Program-made: the position numbers and the translations under genes | Shown here: positions 1 to 7,696 of the stretch, piece by piece | Layout: each line of letters opens with the position of its first letter | How positions within the stretch are numbered: the stretch's first letter is position 1 | NCBI GenBank assembly: GCA_947650005.1 | Contig: CANSTU010000002.1 | Span: 1-64,000 of the forward strand | Reading direction: 5' to 3' | Origin: an uncultured Lachnospiraceae bacterium | GTDB lineage: Bacteria; Bacillota; Clostridia; Lachnospirales; Lachnospiraceae | Length of the DNA: 64,000 nucleotides | The notes under the pieces: model-generated | The model's database searches: none | The model's input: the letters and a program-made list of their open reading frames with translations, nothing else | Told to the model about the DNA's origin: nothing

Positions 1-72
1 CATACACCGTCCTTCGGACATACACCGTCCTTCGGACATACACCGTCCTTCGGACATACACCGTCCTTCGGA
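1..72. repeat. 18-bp tandem repeat, four copies to the window edge
   Basis: Four identical copies of CATACACCGTCCTTCGGA fill bases 1-72 and probably continue outside the window. The unit is a multiple of three and lies inside the aminotransferase-PseG frame, where each copy encodes Ser-Glu-Gly-Arg-Cys-Met (residues 620-643). The last copy runs into CGG, making a small ACCGTCC/GGACGGT stem. Copy number could change without shifting the reading frame. Confidence 0.95.
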
Positions 73-1929
73 CGGTGGGAAGATTCTGGAAAGGATCCCT
101 TCCAGGGCGCCGTACCGGTCTCCTCCGCCGGAGCTGAGCAGTACATGGAATTTTCCGTCCTGTGCGGCGCGTTTCCCCTTCCTCCTTCGGTCAAATTCCT
201 CTCGCAGGGGCACATAGGCCGTTCCCAACAGCAGTTTCGCTCTGTCAACGTACGCCCTGCGGTAAGGAAACCTCACATGATAGGCATTATAGTTGATCAG
301 AAGATCCACCGGCCATACCGCCTCAAAACAGTCGTCCAAATAGATGAGCCGACAGGTATCCCGCAACTTCTCAAAATAGCCCTGCGTCACTTGGTAGGAA
401 TCCACCAAAAGCTTCCGGCAGCCCTGCTCCCGTAATTTTCTACGCAGGGTCTCCGTTTCTTCCTCCATCCTCTGCCAATCCGAATGAAGGCAAATGGACT
501 CCATCCCGGCCCGATCCAGCATTTCCTCTGCGGAGCCATCCGCCACGAAGAAAACCACCCGCCGGCCTGCCTGAACCAGCTTCTTTGCAATGGTAATACA
601 GCGCATGATATGGCCCGTGGCAACCGTATCGTTGGCATCCGCCCGGATACCAATGGTTTCCTGCGGCACACCGCGCCAGGCTTCCGGCGCCGCCTTTTCA
701 GAAGTATCCATCCTTCCCCCTTTGAACGTCTCTCCCTCCTGTCCAGCCTGTCCCGCATTCTTCCCTGCCCGTCTTTTCCGTTCCTCCGCATCCCCGGAGG
801 CCGCCGCACGCTCAAACCGTTCCAACGCCTCCGCCACACGCTCCATATCACTCCTGCCATACCGCTGATCTATGGGCAGGGCGAGCATATGCTCATAGAT
901 AGATCGCTCCTCTCCGGTCAGACATTCTCTGTTTTCCTGTCCCAAGGGCCACAGAATCGGAGCGTAAATATCCTCTTTTCCCAGAAAATACTGCAATTCC
1001 TCCCGCCGCGGTGTATACACCGCCAAATACAGAGGCGCGGCATCCCTTCCCGTCTCCAGAATAGGAACCGCCTGGGTCTTTCCCGCAAGCACGCCATACA
1101 GAAACGCGCAGTTCTCCCGCCGCCTTTGCCTGCATACCGCCTCATCCGCCCTCTGTAGCAGATAGGCCGCCTCCCTTGACAGCCCGCGCACTCCTGCATA
1201 ATCGTCCAGCTGTCGTTCCGTCTCCCGGTTTTTTTGCAGATAGGATTCCTTTTGCGCCTGCCGCTCCTGCACTTCTTTCCTTTCGTTCAGATACTTCCAT
1301 TTTTCTTCCTGCAGTTCCAACCGACTAGCGGTAAATTCCGTCTCCAGGGGCAGTTCCTTCAAAGGAAGATATCCATCCGACGCCACGAAGCCTCCGTCCG
1401 GTATCGGATACCATTTGCGCAGACTTCCCACCACATAATCCGCTTCACAGCCCGCGCCTTCCAGGTAATAGGACTGGGTCACGTCCTCCATGATGTATAC
1501 GCCCCGGCCTTTCTGCTTAAGCAGGAAAGGCCGGATGGACCGAAGCGTATCTACACCGTAATAGGCATGGACAAAGATCAGCCCAGGCTGGATTTCCTCC
1601 ACCAGACGTTCTAATTCCTCCCCATCCGCCTCCAGCCTCCGGTTCACATGATAGAAAGAGATTTTCCAATCAGCCCGTTCAAAGGGAAAAAAAACCGTAT
1701 CACACATGTAAGCGGGAAGAAGGCATCTCTTCGCAAGCCCGGGCCGCTCCTCCTCGAGCGCCTGCAGAGCCAAAGCGATGGCCTCCCTTCCTGATGCCGT
1801 GTATTGGACATGGCGCTTCCCGTATTTCTCTACCTCGGAAAGGTGCACGATGGACGCCTCCTTTGGCATGTCCTTAAGCGCCGCCGGATCGATTTCATAT
1901 AAACTTCCGATTTCCCTGAAATACTCCAT
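1..1929 (-). CDS. pseG: PLP aminotransferase-fold / PseG fusion protein (partial, runs off window)
   Basis: The minus frame starting at ATG 1929 stays open to base 1, at least 643 codons. Residues 1 to about 210 look like a DegT-type PLP enzyme: an ASGREAI phosphate-site motif, an Asp near 149 in MEDVTQS, and a candidate Schiff-base lysine K172 in SLRKW followed by IPDGG. A charged linker (about 330-420) leads to a PseG domain from about residue 424 (RADAND, then GHIMRC, LVDSYQV, LIYLDD, LLINYNAY). PseG hydrolyses the UDP-linked 2,4-diacetamido sugar to release UDP in pseudaminic acid synthesis. The start directly abuts the TGA of the preceding glycosyltransferase, so the two are coupled. The last visible codons are an 18-bp tandem repeat encoding SEGRCM units. 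The substrate of the aminotransferase half is unknown, since pseC is already present in the operon. Confidence 0.82.
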   Translation of the reverse strand, partial: MEYFREIGSLYEIDPAALKDMPKEASIVHLSEVEKYGKRHVQYTASGREAIALALQALEEERPGLAKRCLLPAYMCDTVFFPFERADWKISFYHVNRRLEADGEELERLVEEIQPGLIFVHAYYGVDTLRSIRPFLLKQKGRGVYIMEDVTQSYYLEGAGCEADYVVGSLRKWYPIPDGGFVASDGYLPLKELPLETEFTASRLELQEEKWKYLNERKEVQERQAQKESYLQKNRETERQLDDYAGVRGLSREAAYLLQRADEAVCRQRRRENCAFLYGVLAGKTQAVPILETGRDAAPLYLAVYTPRREELQYFLGKEDIYAPILWPLGQENRECLTGEERSIYEHMLALPIDQRYGRSDMERVAEALERFERAAASGDAEERKRRAGKNAGQAGQEGETFKGGRMDTSEKAAPEAWRGVPQETIGIRADANDTVATGHIMRCITIAKKLVQAGRRVVFFVADGSAEEMLDRAGMESICLHSDWQRMEEETETLRRKLREQGCRKLLVDSYQVTQGYFEKLRDTCRLIYLDDCFEAVWPVDLLINYNAYHVRFPYRRAYVDRAKLLLGTAYVPLREEFDRRRKGKRAAQDGKFHVLLSSGGGDRYGALEGILSRIFPPSEGRCMSEGRCMSEGRCMSEGRCM

Positions 1930-2952
1930 TCAATGCCTCTTTTTCCATTTCCGATAGGCCCACAGCAGTTTATAATAACAGATGAATAAAAGAGTAGAAC
2001 GCTGCTGCATACCGATCAGCTTCTTTTCCTCCGCATGGGTCCGTTCCAGATAATAAGGATTCTTCTCAAAATCCGGGAAGGTCTCTCTCATCTCCCCCCC
2101 CAGCCGATGCACGAAACCGTATCCAGCCCGCTTTACTCCAGCCATATAGGTGAAAAGCGTATTAATGTAAAAGAGCAGCGTGAAACTGTATTCCAGCTCC
2201 GTCCGGTACTCCTCATAATAGCCATGGCGCCTGGCCTCCTCCAGCATCAGCCTGCCTGCCGCACATCGATCCTCACACCGTTTTACCGAAATGGTATGCA
2301 CCGTGGAAGAATTGTGTTGATAATAATAATACATCGGCTCCTGCATATATTCGAAATGCTCTGCCAGGATCAAATAAGAATTTCCCAGCGCATTGTCCTC
2401 ATAGAAAATATGCTCAGGAAACCACAATCCCTTTTCCAAGATCATGGAACGTCTGAAAATTTTAACCACCAGGCTCCCGCCGTCCAGAATCAGGCTGCGC
2501 CGTTTCTCCCGATTCAGGATGCCGCTCTGCTCCCTCCTATTGTTGGGAACCACCTGCCCCACCCGCATGGAATGCTCCTGCGTCAGGCAATAATCGCAGC
2601 CAACCAGATCTGCCCCTGTCTCCTCCGCCCTACGGATCAATTTCTCATACATATCCGGCGTTATCCAGTCGTCGCTGTCGATGAAGCCGATCCAGTCCCC
2701 CTTTGCAGCCCGGATCCCGATATTCTTCGCGCCGCCCTGACAGAGGTTTTCCTCAGAGTGAATAGCATGGAACCGATCGGGATATTTCGATTCGTAGTTT
2801 TGCAGGATAGCCATCGAATCATCCGTGGAACAATCATCCACAGCAATGATCTCGTAGTCTTCCACCGTCTGCGCCACCAGAGAATTTAGACAATATTCCA
2901 GTTTTCCATCCGCCGCCATATTATAAACCGGTACGATAATGCTGAGTTTCAT
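1930..2952 (-). CDS. family 2 glycosyltransferase
   Basis: A 340-residue GT-A type transferase. The N-terminus MKLSIIVPVYN is the usual first beta strand, followed by VDDCSTDDS (nucleotide-binding Asp) and a DXD-like FIDSDDWI near residue 90. The open frame extends upstream to 2994, but ATG 2952 is preferred: it has GGAAAAGGGAGTGG in front and matches the family start. The C-terminal third is rich in Tyr and basic residues and has no clear membrane span. It sits in the pse operon between a membrane glycosyltransferase and the pseG fusion, so it may act on flagellin or on the pseudaminic-type glycan. Donor and acceptor cannot be read from the sequence. Confidence 0.88.
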   Translation of the reverse strand: MKLSIIVPVYNMAADGKLEYCLNSLVAQTVEDYEIIAVDDCSTDDSMAILQNYESKYPDRFHAIHSEENLCQGGAKNIGIRAAKGDWIGFIDSDDWITPDMYEKLIRRAEETGADLVGCDYCLTQEHSMRVGQVVPNNRREQSGILNREKRRSLILDGGSLVVKIFRRSMILEKGLWFPEHIFYEDNALGNSYLILAEHFEYMQEPMYYYYQHNSSTVHTISVKRCEDRCAAGRLMLEEARRHGYYEEYRTELEYSFTLLFYINTLFTYMAGVKRAGYGFVHRLGGEMRETFPDFEKNPYYLERTHAEEKKLIGMQQRSTLLFICYYKLLWAYRKWKKRH

Positions 2953-3002
2953 AGCCACTCCCTTTTCCTGCCGCAGCCGAGACGCCCGAAACAACTGCCT
3001 TT

Positions 3003-4673
3003 TTATTCAAATTCATAAATACTCCAAAGCTGCTCTTTTCCCACGAGCCTGTAGGTACGCAGACCCGGATTGGATTCCAGGATCATCGCGAGGCTTTCCT
3101 CCTGGGTATCATAGTCCGCCGCATAGACGATCAGCCGTTCACATCCCGCAATCGTCTGATCCGTGATCTTCTCCCGATTGGCCTGGCTGGCAAAATACAC
3201 CCTGTCATACTCCAGCAGTTCCTGAGAACGCCACCACACATGATAGGGCGTGGAATCATTGTACAGAACCACTGCCGGAACCGACGCGTTTTCCCTGGCG
3301 AACGCAAGCCCCTGCGCATCCTCCTCATACAGGAAAAGCACCTTATCCGACAACAGCCCGCGCACATCCCCCAGCAAGAATCCCGCTGCCAGGCCACACA
3401 ACGCCGCTATCCTAGCCCTATGTCCCCATCCTAGACAGACCGCTAACTTTTTTCCCAGTCCATAAAGGGCCGTCAAAACCAGCATCATTACGATGCCATA
3501 AATCGGAAGCTGATATCGGTTGGAGGTCTCATACAGAAGCAGTGCGGTCTGGGAAACCGTAAAAAAATAGCCACAGGAAGCAAACAACAACAGCAGCCAG
3601 GCCGCCTTCCCTTCCTTTCCCCCCTTTTCCTGCGGATGAGCCTGCACGCCGTTTGAACTATCAGCGAAACCGCCCGCCCATATTTTTTCTCCCGTTCTTT
3701 TTTTCCACAGAAGAAGAAAAACGCCCATTCCTCCCATCAGGCACAGCGCCAAAGGAAGGTATCCTTCAAACACATATTCATTCATCAGTCCTGCAAAAAA
3801 ACGGAGACGATCCCAGGTATTCGATTGATCCAAAAATTCCGCCATGGCCTCCGTCCCCCGATATCCCCTGAAAATATGGGACAAACAGGCCGGATAGCTA
3901 ATCACCGCGAGAATCCCGGCAGCTTGGCAGCAGACCGCATATCGGACACAGTTTATTAGTTTCCTATCCACATACAACTGCCAGATGACGAACCCTGTCG
4001 CCATAAAGAACAGGAAAATCAAATAATAATACTGCGTCAAAAATCCCAAATAACTGACCGCAGCCAGCGGCAGAAGAAACCTGATAAATCCTCTATCGCC
4101 GCTCCTCATGGCACGCACATGAAGGCAGGCGCTGGCCAGTACGAATACCGTCATCCACTCATACATCCGTATAAACATCACTCCGGAAATAGCGATCCCG
4201 TCCAGGCCATAGACAGCGGAAACCAACAGCGTCAACACCCTGTTTTTCCCTGTCACCAGAAAAGTAAGGCGGGCAAGCAGGATAAAATTTAGGATAAATG
4301 CCACCAGGTTCACACCGATTCCGATCCATTTGCTGAAAATTCCCGGAACCAGGGAGCTGGCGGTATGTAGGATAAAATAATAGAACGGAGGGTGTACGTC
4401 CCAGGACTGCACCGTAGATATCAGCCCGTAACGGAACCGCTCCCCCTCCAACACCACAAATTCCTTCCGTATACTTTCCCGATCCATCCATTCCCGATCC
4501 GGTTCATACAGGCCCGCAGTCCGGTTCGTGGAGTAAAAGGAATAATATTCGTCCTCATGAAAACCCGTTTTCCTAGAGCCAAAGTACACGATTACAAGCA
4601 CCTGCAGGAGCAAAACCGCTCCTAGGGCCACCAGCCATATCCAGGTTTTATTCCGTACTTCAATCCTTCCCAT
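3003..4673 (-). CDS. GT-C family polytopic membrane glycosyltransferase (GT39/PMT-like)
   Basis: A 556-residue integral membrane protein with about ten hydrophobic segments. The first periplasmic loop has FHEDEYYSF and a later WDVHPPFYY, the paired acidic and His-Pro-Pro motifs of ArnT/PMT-type transferases that use polyprenyl-phosphate sugars. A hydrophilic low-complexity stretch (near residues 340-360, Lys/Gly/Glu rich) interrupts the membrane region. The C-terminal soluble part is about 130 residues. The start overlaps the end of pseC by 14 bases, so translation is probably coupled. Context suggests a role in flagellar or surface glycan transfer, but whether it modifies protein or lipid-linked glycan is not visible. 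Confidence 0.75.
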   Translation of the reverse strand: MGRIEVRNKTWIWLVALGAVLLLQVLVIVYFGSRKTGFHEDEYYSFYSTNRTAGLYEPDREWMDRESIRKEFVVLEGERFRYGLISTVQSWDVHPPFYYFILHTASSLVPGIFSKWIGIGVNLVAFILNFILLARLTFLVTGKNRVLTLLVSAVYGLDGIAISGVMFIRMYEWMTVFVLASACLHVRAMRSGDRGFIRFLLPLAAVSYLGFLTQYYYLIFLFFMATGFVIWQLYVDRKLINCVRYAVCCQAAGILAVISYPACLSHIFRGYRGTEAMAEFLDQSNTWDRLRFFAGLMNEYVFEGYLPLALCLMGGMGVFLLLWKKRTGEKIWAGGFADSSNGVQAHPQEKGGKEGKAAWLLLLFASCGYFFTVSQTALLLYETSNRYQLPIYGIVMMLVLTALYGLGKKLAVCLGWGHRARIAALCGLAAGFLLGDVRGLLSDKVLFLYEEDAQGLAFARENASVPAVVLYNDSTPYHVWWRSQELLEYDRVYFASQANREKITDQTIAGCERLIVYAADYDTQEESLAMILESNPGLRTYRLVGKEQLWSIYEFE

Positions 4674-5871
4674 AGTAATCCGCGATCCTGCTCACAGAAC
4701 GGATCACATCCTCCACATCCCCGTCGCTCATCCCGTAATAAAGCGGCAGCGTTAGCATTTCATCGTACAGTTTCTCCGCACGGGGACAAAGCCCCTTCTT
4801 ATATCCCAGTTTCTGATAATAAGGAAAATAATAGGTGGGGATATAGTGCACGTTACAGCAGATATTTTCCGCTTCCATAGCAGAAAAGAATTCCCTCCGG
4901 TTGATCTTCAGCCGTTCTGGAACAAGGCGAAGAATATACAGATGGCGCACGGTATCCGATTCTTTCAGCTCCTCCTGAACCCTCACCTGGGGAATTCGGG
5001 AAAAGGCTTCATTATAACGCCGCACAATCTCTTTCCTACGGGCGGCAAATAGATCCAGCTTATCGAGCTGACTGATCAAAAGCGCTGCCTGGATATCCGT
5101 CAGCCGGTAATTGTATCCCAGCTCCAGCTGTTCATAATACCAGGGGCCGTCCGGCTCATTCTCCATCAAGCTCTGATCCCGGGTGATTCCGTGTTTGGAA
5201 AACAGCAGGAGACGTTTATAAAGTGCTTCATCATTGGTGGTTATGGCCCCGCCCTCCCCGCAGGTCACCGTTTTGACTGGATGGAAGCTGAAAGTCGTCA
5301 TATCCGCAACGCAACCAGTTGGCTTCCCATCATAAACCGTGCCGATCGAATGGGCGCTGTCCGTGATCAGAGTCAAATGATGTTCTTCACAGATCTTTCT
5401 CAGCTCCCTTAAGTTTACGGACTGCCCCGTATAGTCCACGCCGATAACGGCCTTTGTCCGATCCGTAATCCGGCTGCGCACGCTTTCTGGATCGATATTA
5501 TAGGTCTTATCGTCGATATCCGCAAATACAGGCCTTCCCTGGCAATACAACACGCAATTGGCGGAAGCCGCAAACGTAATGGGGGAAGTGATCACCTCAT
5601 CTCCCGGCCCGATCCCCGCCGCCAGGCAGGCCGTATGCAGAGCCGCCGTCCCATTGCTCACTGACACGGCATATTTGGCCCCCGTCATCCGACACAGCTT
5701 CTCTTCCAGTTCCCCAATCTTCGGGCCGCAGGTTAAACTTTCGCTTTTCAGCACATCCAGCACCGCCTGATAATCCGCCTCATCCAGATACTGGTGGCCA
5801 TAGAAAATCTTCTTTTCCCGAACCGGCCGCCCGCCTGCCATCGCAGGGATCTCGTTTCCTTCCCTTCCCAT
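4660..5871 (-). CDS. pseC: UDP-4-amino-4,6-dideoxy-N-acetyl-beta-L-altrosamine transaminase
   Basis: A 403-residue DegT/DnrJ/EryC1 aminotransferase. It catalyses the second step of pseudaminic acid synthesis, moving an amino group from glutamate to the 4-keto sugar made by PseB. Family marks are SNGTAALHTA (phosphate cup), DSAHSIG (Asp to the PLP ring nitrogen) and SFHPVKTVTCGEGG, whose Lys is the Schiff-base residue. Length matches PseC. The start at 5871 follows GAGAGGATAA. The gene is second in the operon, 193 bases after pseB; that gap holds two copies of the hairpin repeat described elsewhere. Confidence 0.93.
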   Translation of the reverse strand: MGREGNEIPAMAGGRPVREKKIFYGHQYLDEADYQAVLDVLKSESLTCGPKIGELEEKLCRMTGAKYAVSVSNGTAALHTACLAAGIGPGDEVITSPITFAASANCVLYCQGRPVFADIDDKTYNIDPESVRSRITDRTKAVIGVDYTGQSVNLRELRKICEEHHLTLITDSAHSIGTVYDGKPTGCVADMTTFSFHPVKTVTCGEGGAITTNDEALYKRLLLFSKHGITRDQSLMENEPDGPWYYEQLELGYNYRLTDIQAALLISQLDKLDLFAARRKEIVRRYNEAFSRIPQVRVQEELKESDTVRHLYILRLVPERLKINRREFFSAMEAENICCNVHYIPTYYFPYYQKLGYKKGLCPRAEKLYDEMLTLPLYYGMSDGDVEDVIRSVSRIADYYGKD

Positions 5872-5884
5872 TTATCCTCTCATT

Positions 5885-6062
5885 CCGCCGCGCAAACGGC
5901 ATTCTAAACAGTGGAAACTTTGGGACACACAGCGTCACAAAGTCCGAAATTGAAAATTTTATATTTCAATCTTGCTCCCATATACATACAAAGCATGCCC
6001 TAAATCAGGGAGTGTGAAAGTGTCCTTCTTTCACACTTGCTCCCAAATGCATGAAAGCATGC
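5885..6062 (-). repeat. two tandem copies of the hairpin/GGGAGCAAG intergenic repeat
   Basis: Read on the minus strand, the pseB-pseC gap contains two units. The first has GGGAGCAAG followed by a TGTGAAAG/CTTTCACA stem and CCTGATTTAGGGCATGC. The second has GGGAGCAAGATTGAAA, an AT loop and TTTCAAT. Stem sequences differ between units but remain paired. The gap then ends in GCCGTTTGCGCGGCGG before the AGAGGA ribosome site of pseC. Confidence 0.75.
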
Positions 6063-6064
6063 AC

Positions 6065-7057
6065 TCAAATGGAGTCTATCTTTGCAAGGCGGCTCCTAAT
6101 ATCCTCCACAGACAGCCATTCCTTATTGCTTCCTGAACTATAGGAAAAGCCCTCCTCCACCTTTTTCCCGCTCAGATCCGGCACCTGTCTATCGTTCCAG
6201 ACCACCTGCGGATATACGATGAAATGTTTATCGTATTCATAGGTATGGAAGGAATCCTCCGTGGTGACCATGATCTCGTGAAGCTTCTCACCGGGACGAA
6301 TGCCGATTTCCCTCACACTACATCCTGGCAGCATAGCCTCCGCCAGATCCGTCACCTTAAAGGAAGGGATTTTGCTGATAAAGGTTTCTCCTCCCTTTGC
6401 CTCTTTCAGAGCCTTAATCACCAGCTCCACGCCTTCCGTTAAGCTGATCCAGAAACGGGTCATACGCAAATCCGTGATGGGAAGCTCCTTTCCCCCATTT
6501 TGGATAATATTATGGAAAACTGGGATAATGGATCCCCGGCTGCCCGCCACATTTCCATAACGGACGATGGAAAAGCTGATATCCTTCATCCCCGCATAGG
6601 CATTGGCAGCAATGAACAGCTTGTCGCTCACCAGCTTGGTCCCGCCGTAAAGGTTGACCGGATTCACCGCCTTATCCGTGGAAAGGGCCACCACCTTTTT
6701 CACATTGGTATCCAGCGCCGCGTCTATGACATTCTGCGCACCGTTAATATTGGTGCGTATCGCTTCATTAGGATTGTATTCGCAGGCTGGCACCTGTTTC
6801 AAAGCCGCAGCATGGATCACATAATCCACCCCTTCAAAAGCTCTTTTCAGCCTATCCCTGTCCCTTACGTCCCCGATAAAATATCTCATAGCGGATTCAT
6901 ATTCCCTGAATTCATCCTGCATCAGATACTGTTTGAATTCATCCCTGGAATAGATGATAATTTTCTTCGGATGATAGTGGGTTAATACATATTTGGTAAA
7001 ACATTTACCGAAGGAGCCTGTCCCCCCTGTAATCAATATAGTCTTATTATCGAGCAT
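6065..7057 (-). CDS. pseB: UDP-N-acetylglucosamine 4,6-dehydratase (inverting)
   Basis: A 330-residue extended short-chain dehydrogenase/reductase. It starts the pseudaminic acid pathway by converting UDP-GlcNAc to UDP-2-acetamido-2,6-dideoxy-beta-L-arabino-hexos-4-ulose. The Rossmann motif GGTGSFG is at residues 11-17, the PseB/FlaA1 signature SRDEFKQ follows, and STDKAVNPVNLYGGTK holds the catalytic region. RPGEKLHE near the C-terminus is also typical. It is the first gene of the leftward operon and is preceded by GAGGAAGAA. A 255-base leader separates it from a consensus promoter. Confidence 0.95.
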   Translation of the reverse strand: MLDNKTILITGGTGSFGKCFTKYVLTHYHPKKIIIYSRDEFKQYLMQDEFREYESAMRYFIGDVRDRDRLKRAFEGVDYVIHAAALKQVPACEYNPNEAIRTNINGAQNVIDAALDTNVKKVVALSTDKAVNPVNLYGGTKLVSDKLFIAANAYAGMKDISFSIVRYGNVAGSRGSIIPVFHNIIQNGGKELPITDLRMTRFWISLTEGVELVIKALKEAKGGETFISKIPSFKVTDLAEAMLPGCSVREIGIRPGEKLHEIMVTTEDSFHTYEYDKHFIVYPQVVWNDRQVPDLSGKKVEEGFSYSSGSNKEWLSVEDIRSRLAKIDSI

Positions 7058-7312
7058 TTCTTCCTCATTTCCGCGCCGGTTTCGCGCATCTTCATTGTCG
7101 GATCGTAGGCAGCCCTGGGCAACAGTTAATAGCTGCCTGGATAGGTCAGCCCTCTACAAATTCAGAGACTCTAAGTCCCCTTTTCTCAGTCTGCCTGAAT
7201 GACAGGCCTGTTATACATTCCGGCCTTCGTTCCGTCTTTTAGGTATGGTAAAAACCATCAGTACCCGGACCGTTTCACGCCGAATAGGAATGAGCGAGCC
7301 CGCTCCTCTCGC
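7058..7312 (-). promoter_or_regulatory. long untranslated leader of the pseB operon
   Basis: Between the predicted transcription start (about 7313) and pseB lie about 255 bases with no convincing gene. It contains one clear dyad: CAGGCAGC (minus strand) pairs with GCTGCCT at about 7107-7140, and an ATGGTAAAAACCAT palindrome near 7245-7258. I could not match it to a known riboswitch such as GEMM c-di-GMP. A regulatory role is inferred only from its length and structure. Confidence 0.4.
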
Positions 7313-7320
7313 TATCGCCC

Positions 7321-7349
7321 ATTATATCATACCAAATCCGGCATTGCAA
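7321..7349 (-). promoter_or_regulatory. sigma-A promoter of the pse operon
   Basis: On the minus strand, TTGCAA (7344-7349) and TATAAT (7321-7326) are separated by exactly 17 bases, with a TG one base before the -10 (extended -10). Five of six -35 positions and all -10 positions match consensus. It is the only good promoter upstream of pseB. Confidence 0.8.
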
Positions 7350-7475
7350 TTATTACAGTTTTGCCAACCGCGGCCAAGCGCCTTGTTACCGGCCAATCTC
7401 CAAGACTCCTCCGGGCAGGGCAGAATCAGGCGCTAACTCCATCTGATTATCTGAAACTATTCCCTTTTTATTTCT

Positions 7476-7501
7476 TAAGAAATATACGGATGTGCCGATA
7501 T
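7476..7501 (+). promoter_or_regulatory. sigma-D (sigma-28) flagellin promoter
   Basis: TAAG at 7476-7479 and GCCGATAT at 7494-7501 resemble the flagellar sigma-D/FliA consensus (TAAA, about 15 bases, GCCGATAA). It points at the flagellin about 195 bases downstream, which is the expected target of this sigma factor. Confidence 0.75.
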
Positions 7502-7696
7502 AGTAAATATAGAATCGTTATATTGAGGGGAAGAATAGTGTCCTCAGGGAGCATTTGAACCGCTTTTATCAGCAGGCAATACCCCCCCCCCGGAAAGGGA
7601 GGGTTTTCGCTTGCCTTTTCTTTATATGAAATTTTAATTTCTGGCCAAATTTACGGTGGGGATTTGGCCAGACCAGATATTAGGGGTGGGTGAAGT
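7502..7696 (+). promoter_or_regulatory. flagellin 5' leader with C10 tract and RBS-proximal hairpin
   Basis: The leader has a run of ten C at 7582-7591, followed by GGAAAGGGAGGG, which can pair back on the C-run. A second stem pairs CTGGCCAAAT (7641-7650) with ATTTGGCCAG (7662-7671); its loop contains GGTGGGGA. The ribosome site GGGGTGGGTGA lies just after it. These structures could tune translation. A CsrA-type site in the loop is possible but is inference. Confidence 0.55.

Noticed and set aside
1..72. CRISPR array
   Set aside because: Units are directly adjacent with no spacers and lie inside a reading frame.
484..1158. 224-residue plus-strand frame at the window start
   Set aside because: It shares codon register with the open minus frame that encodes the PLP/PseG fusion with recognisable motifs.
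7058..7312. c-di-GMP riboswitch upstream of pseB
   Set aside because: The expected conserved core sequences could not be found on either strand.
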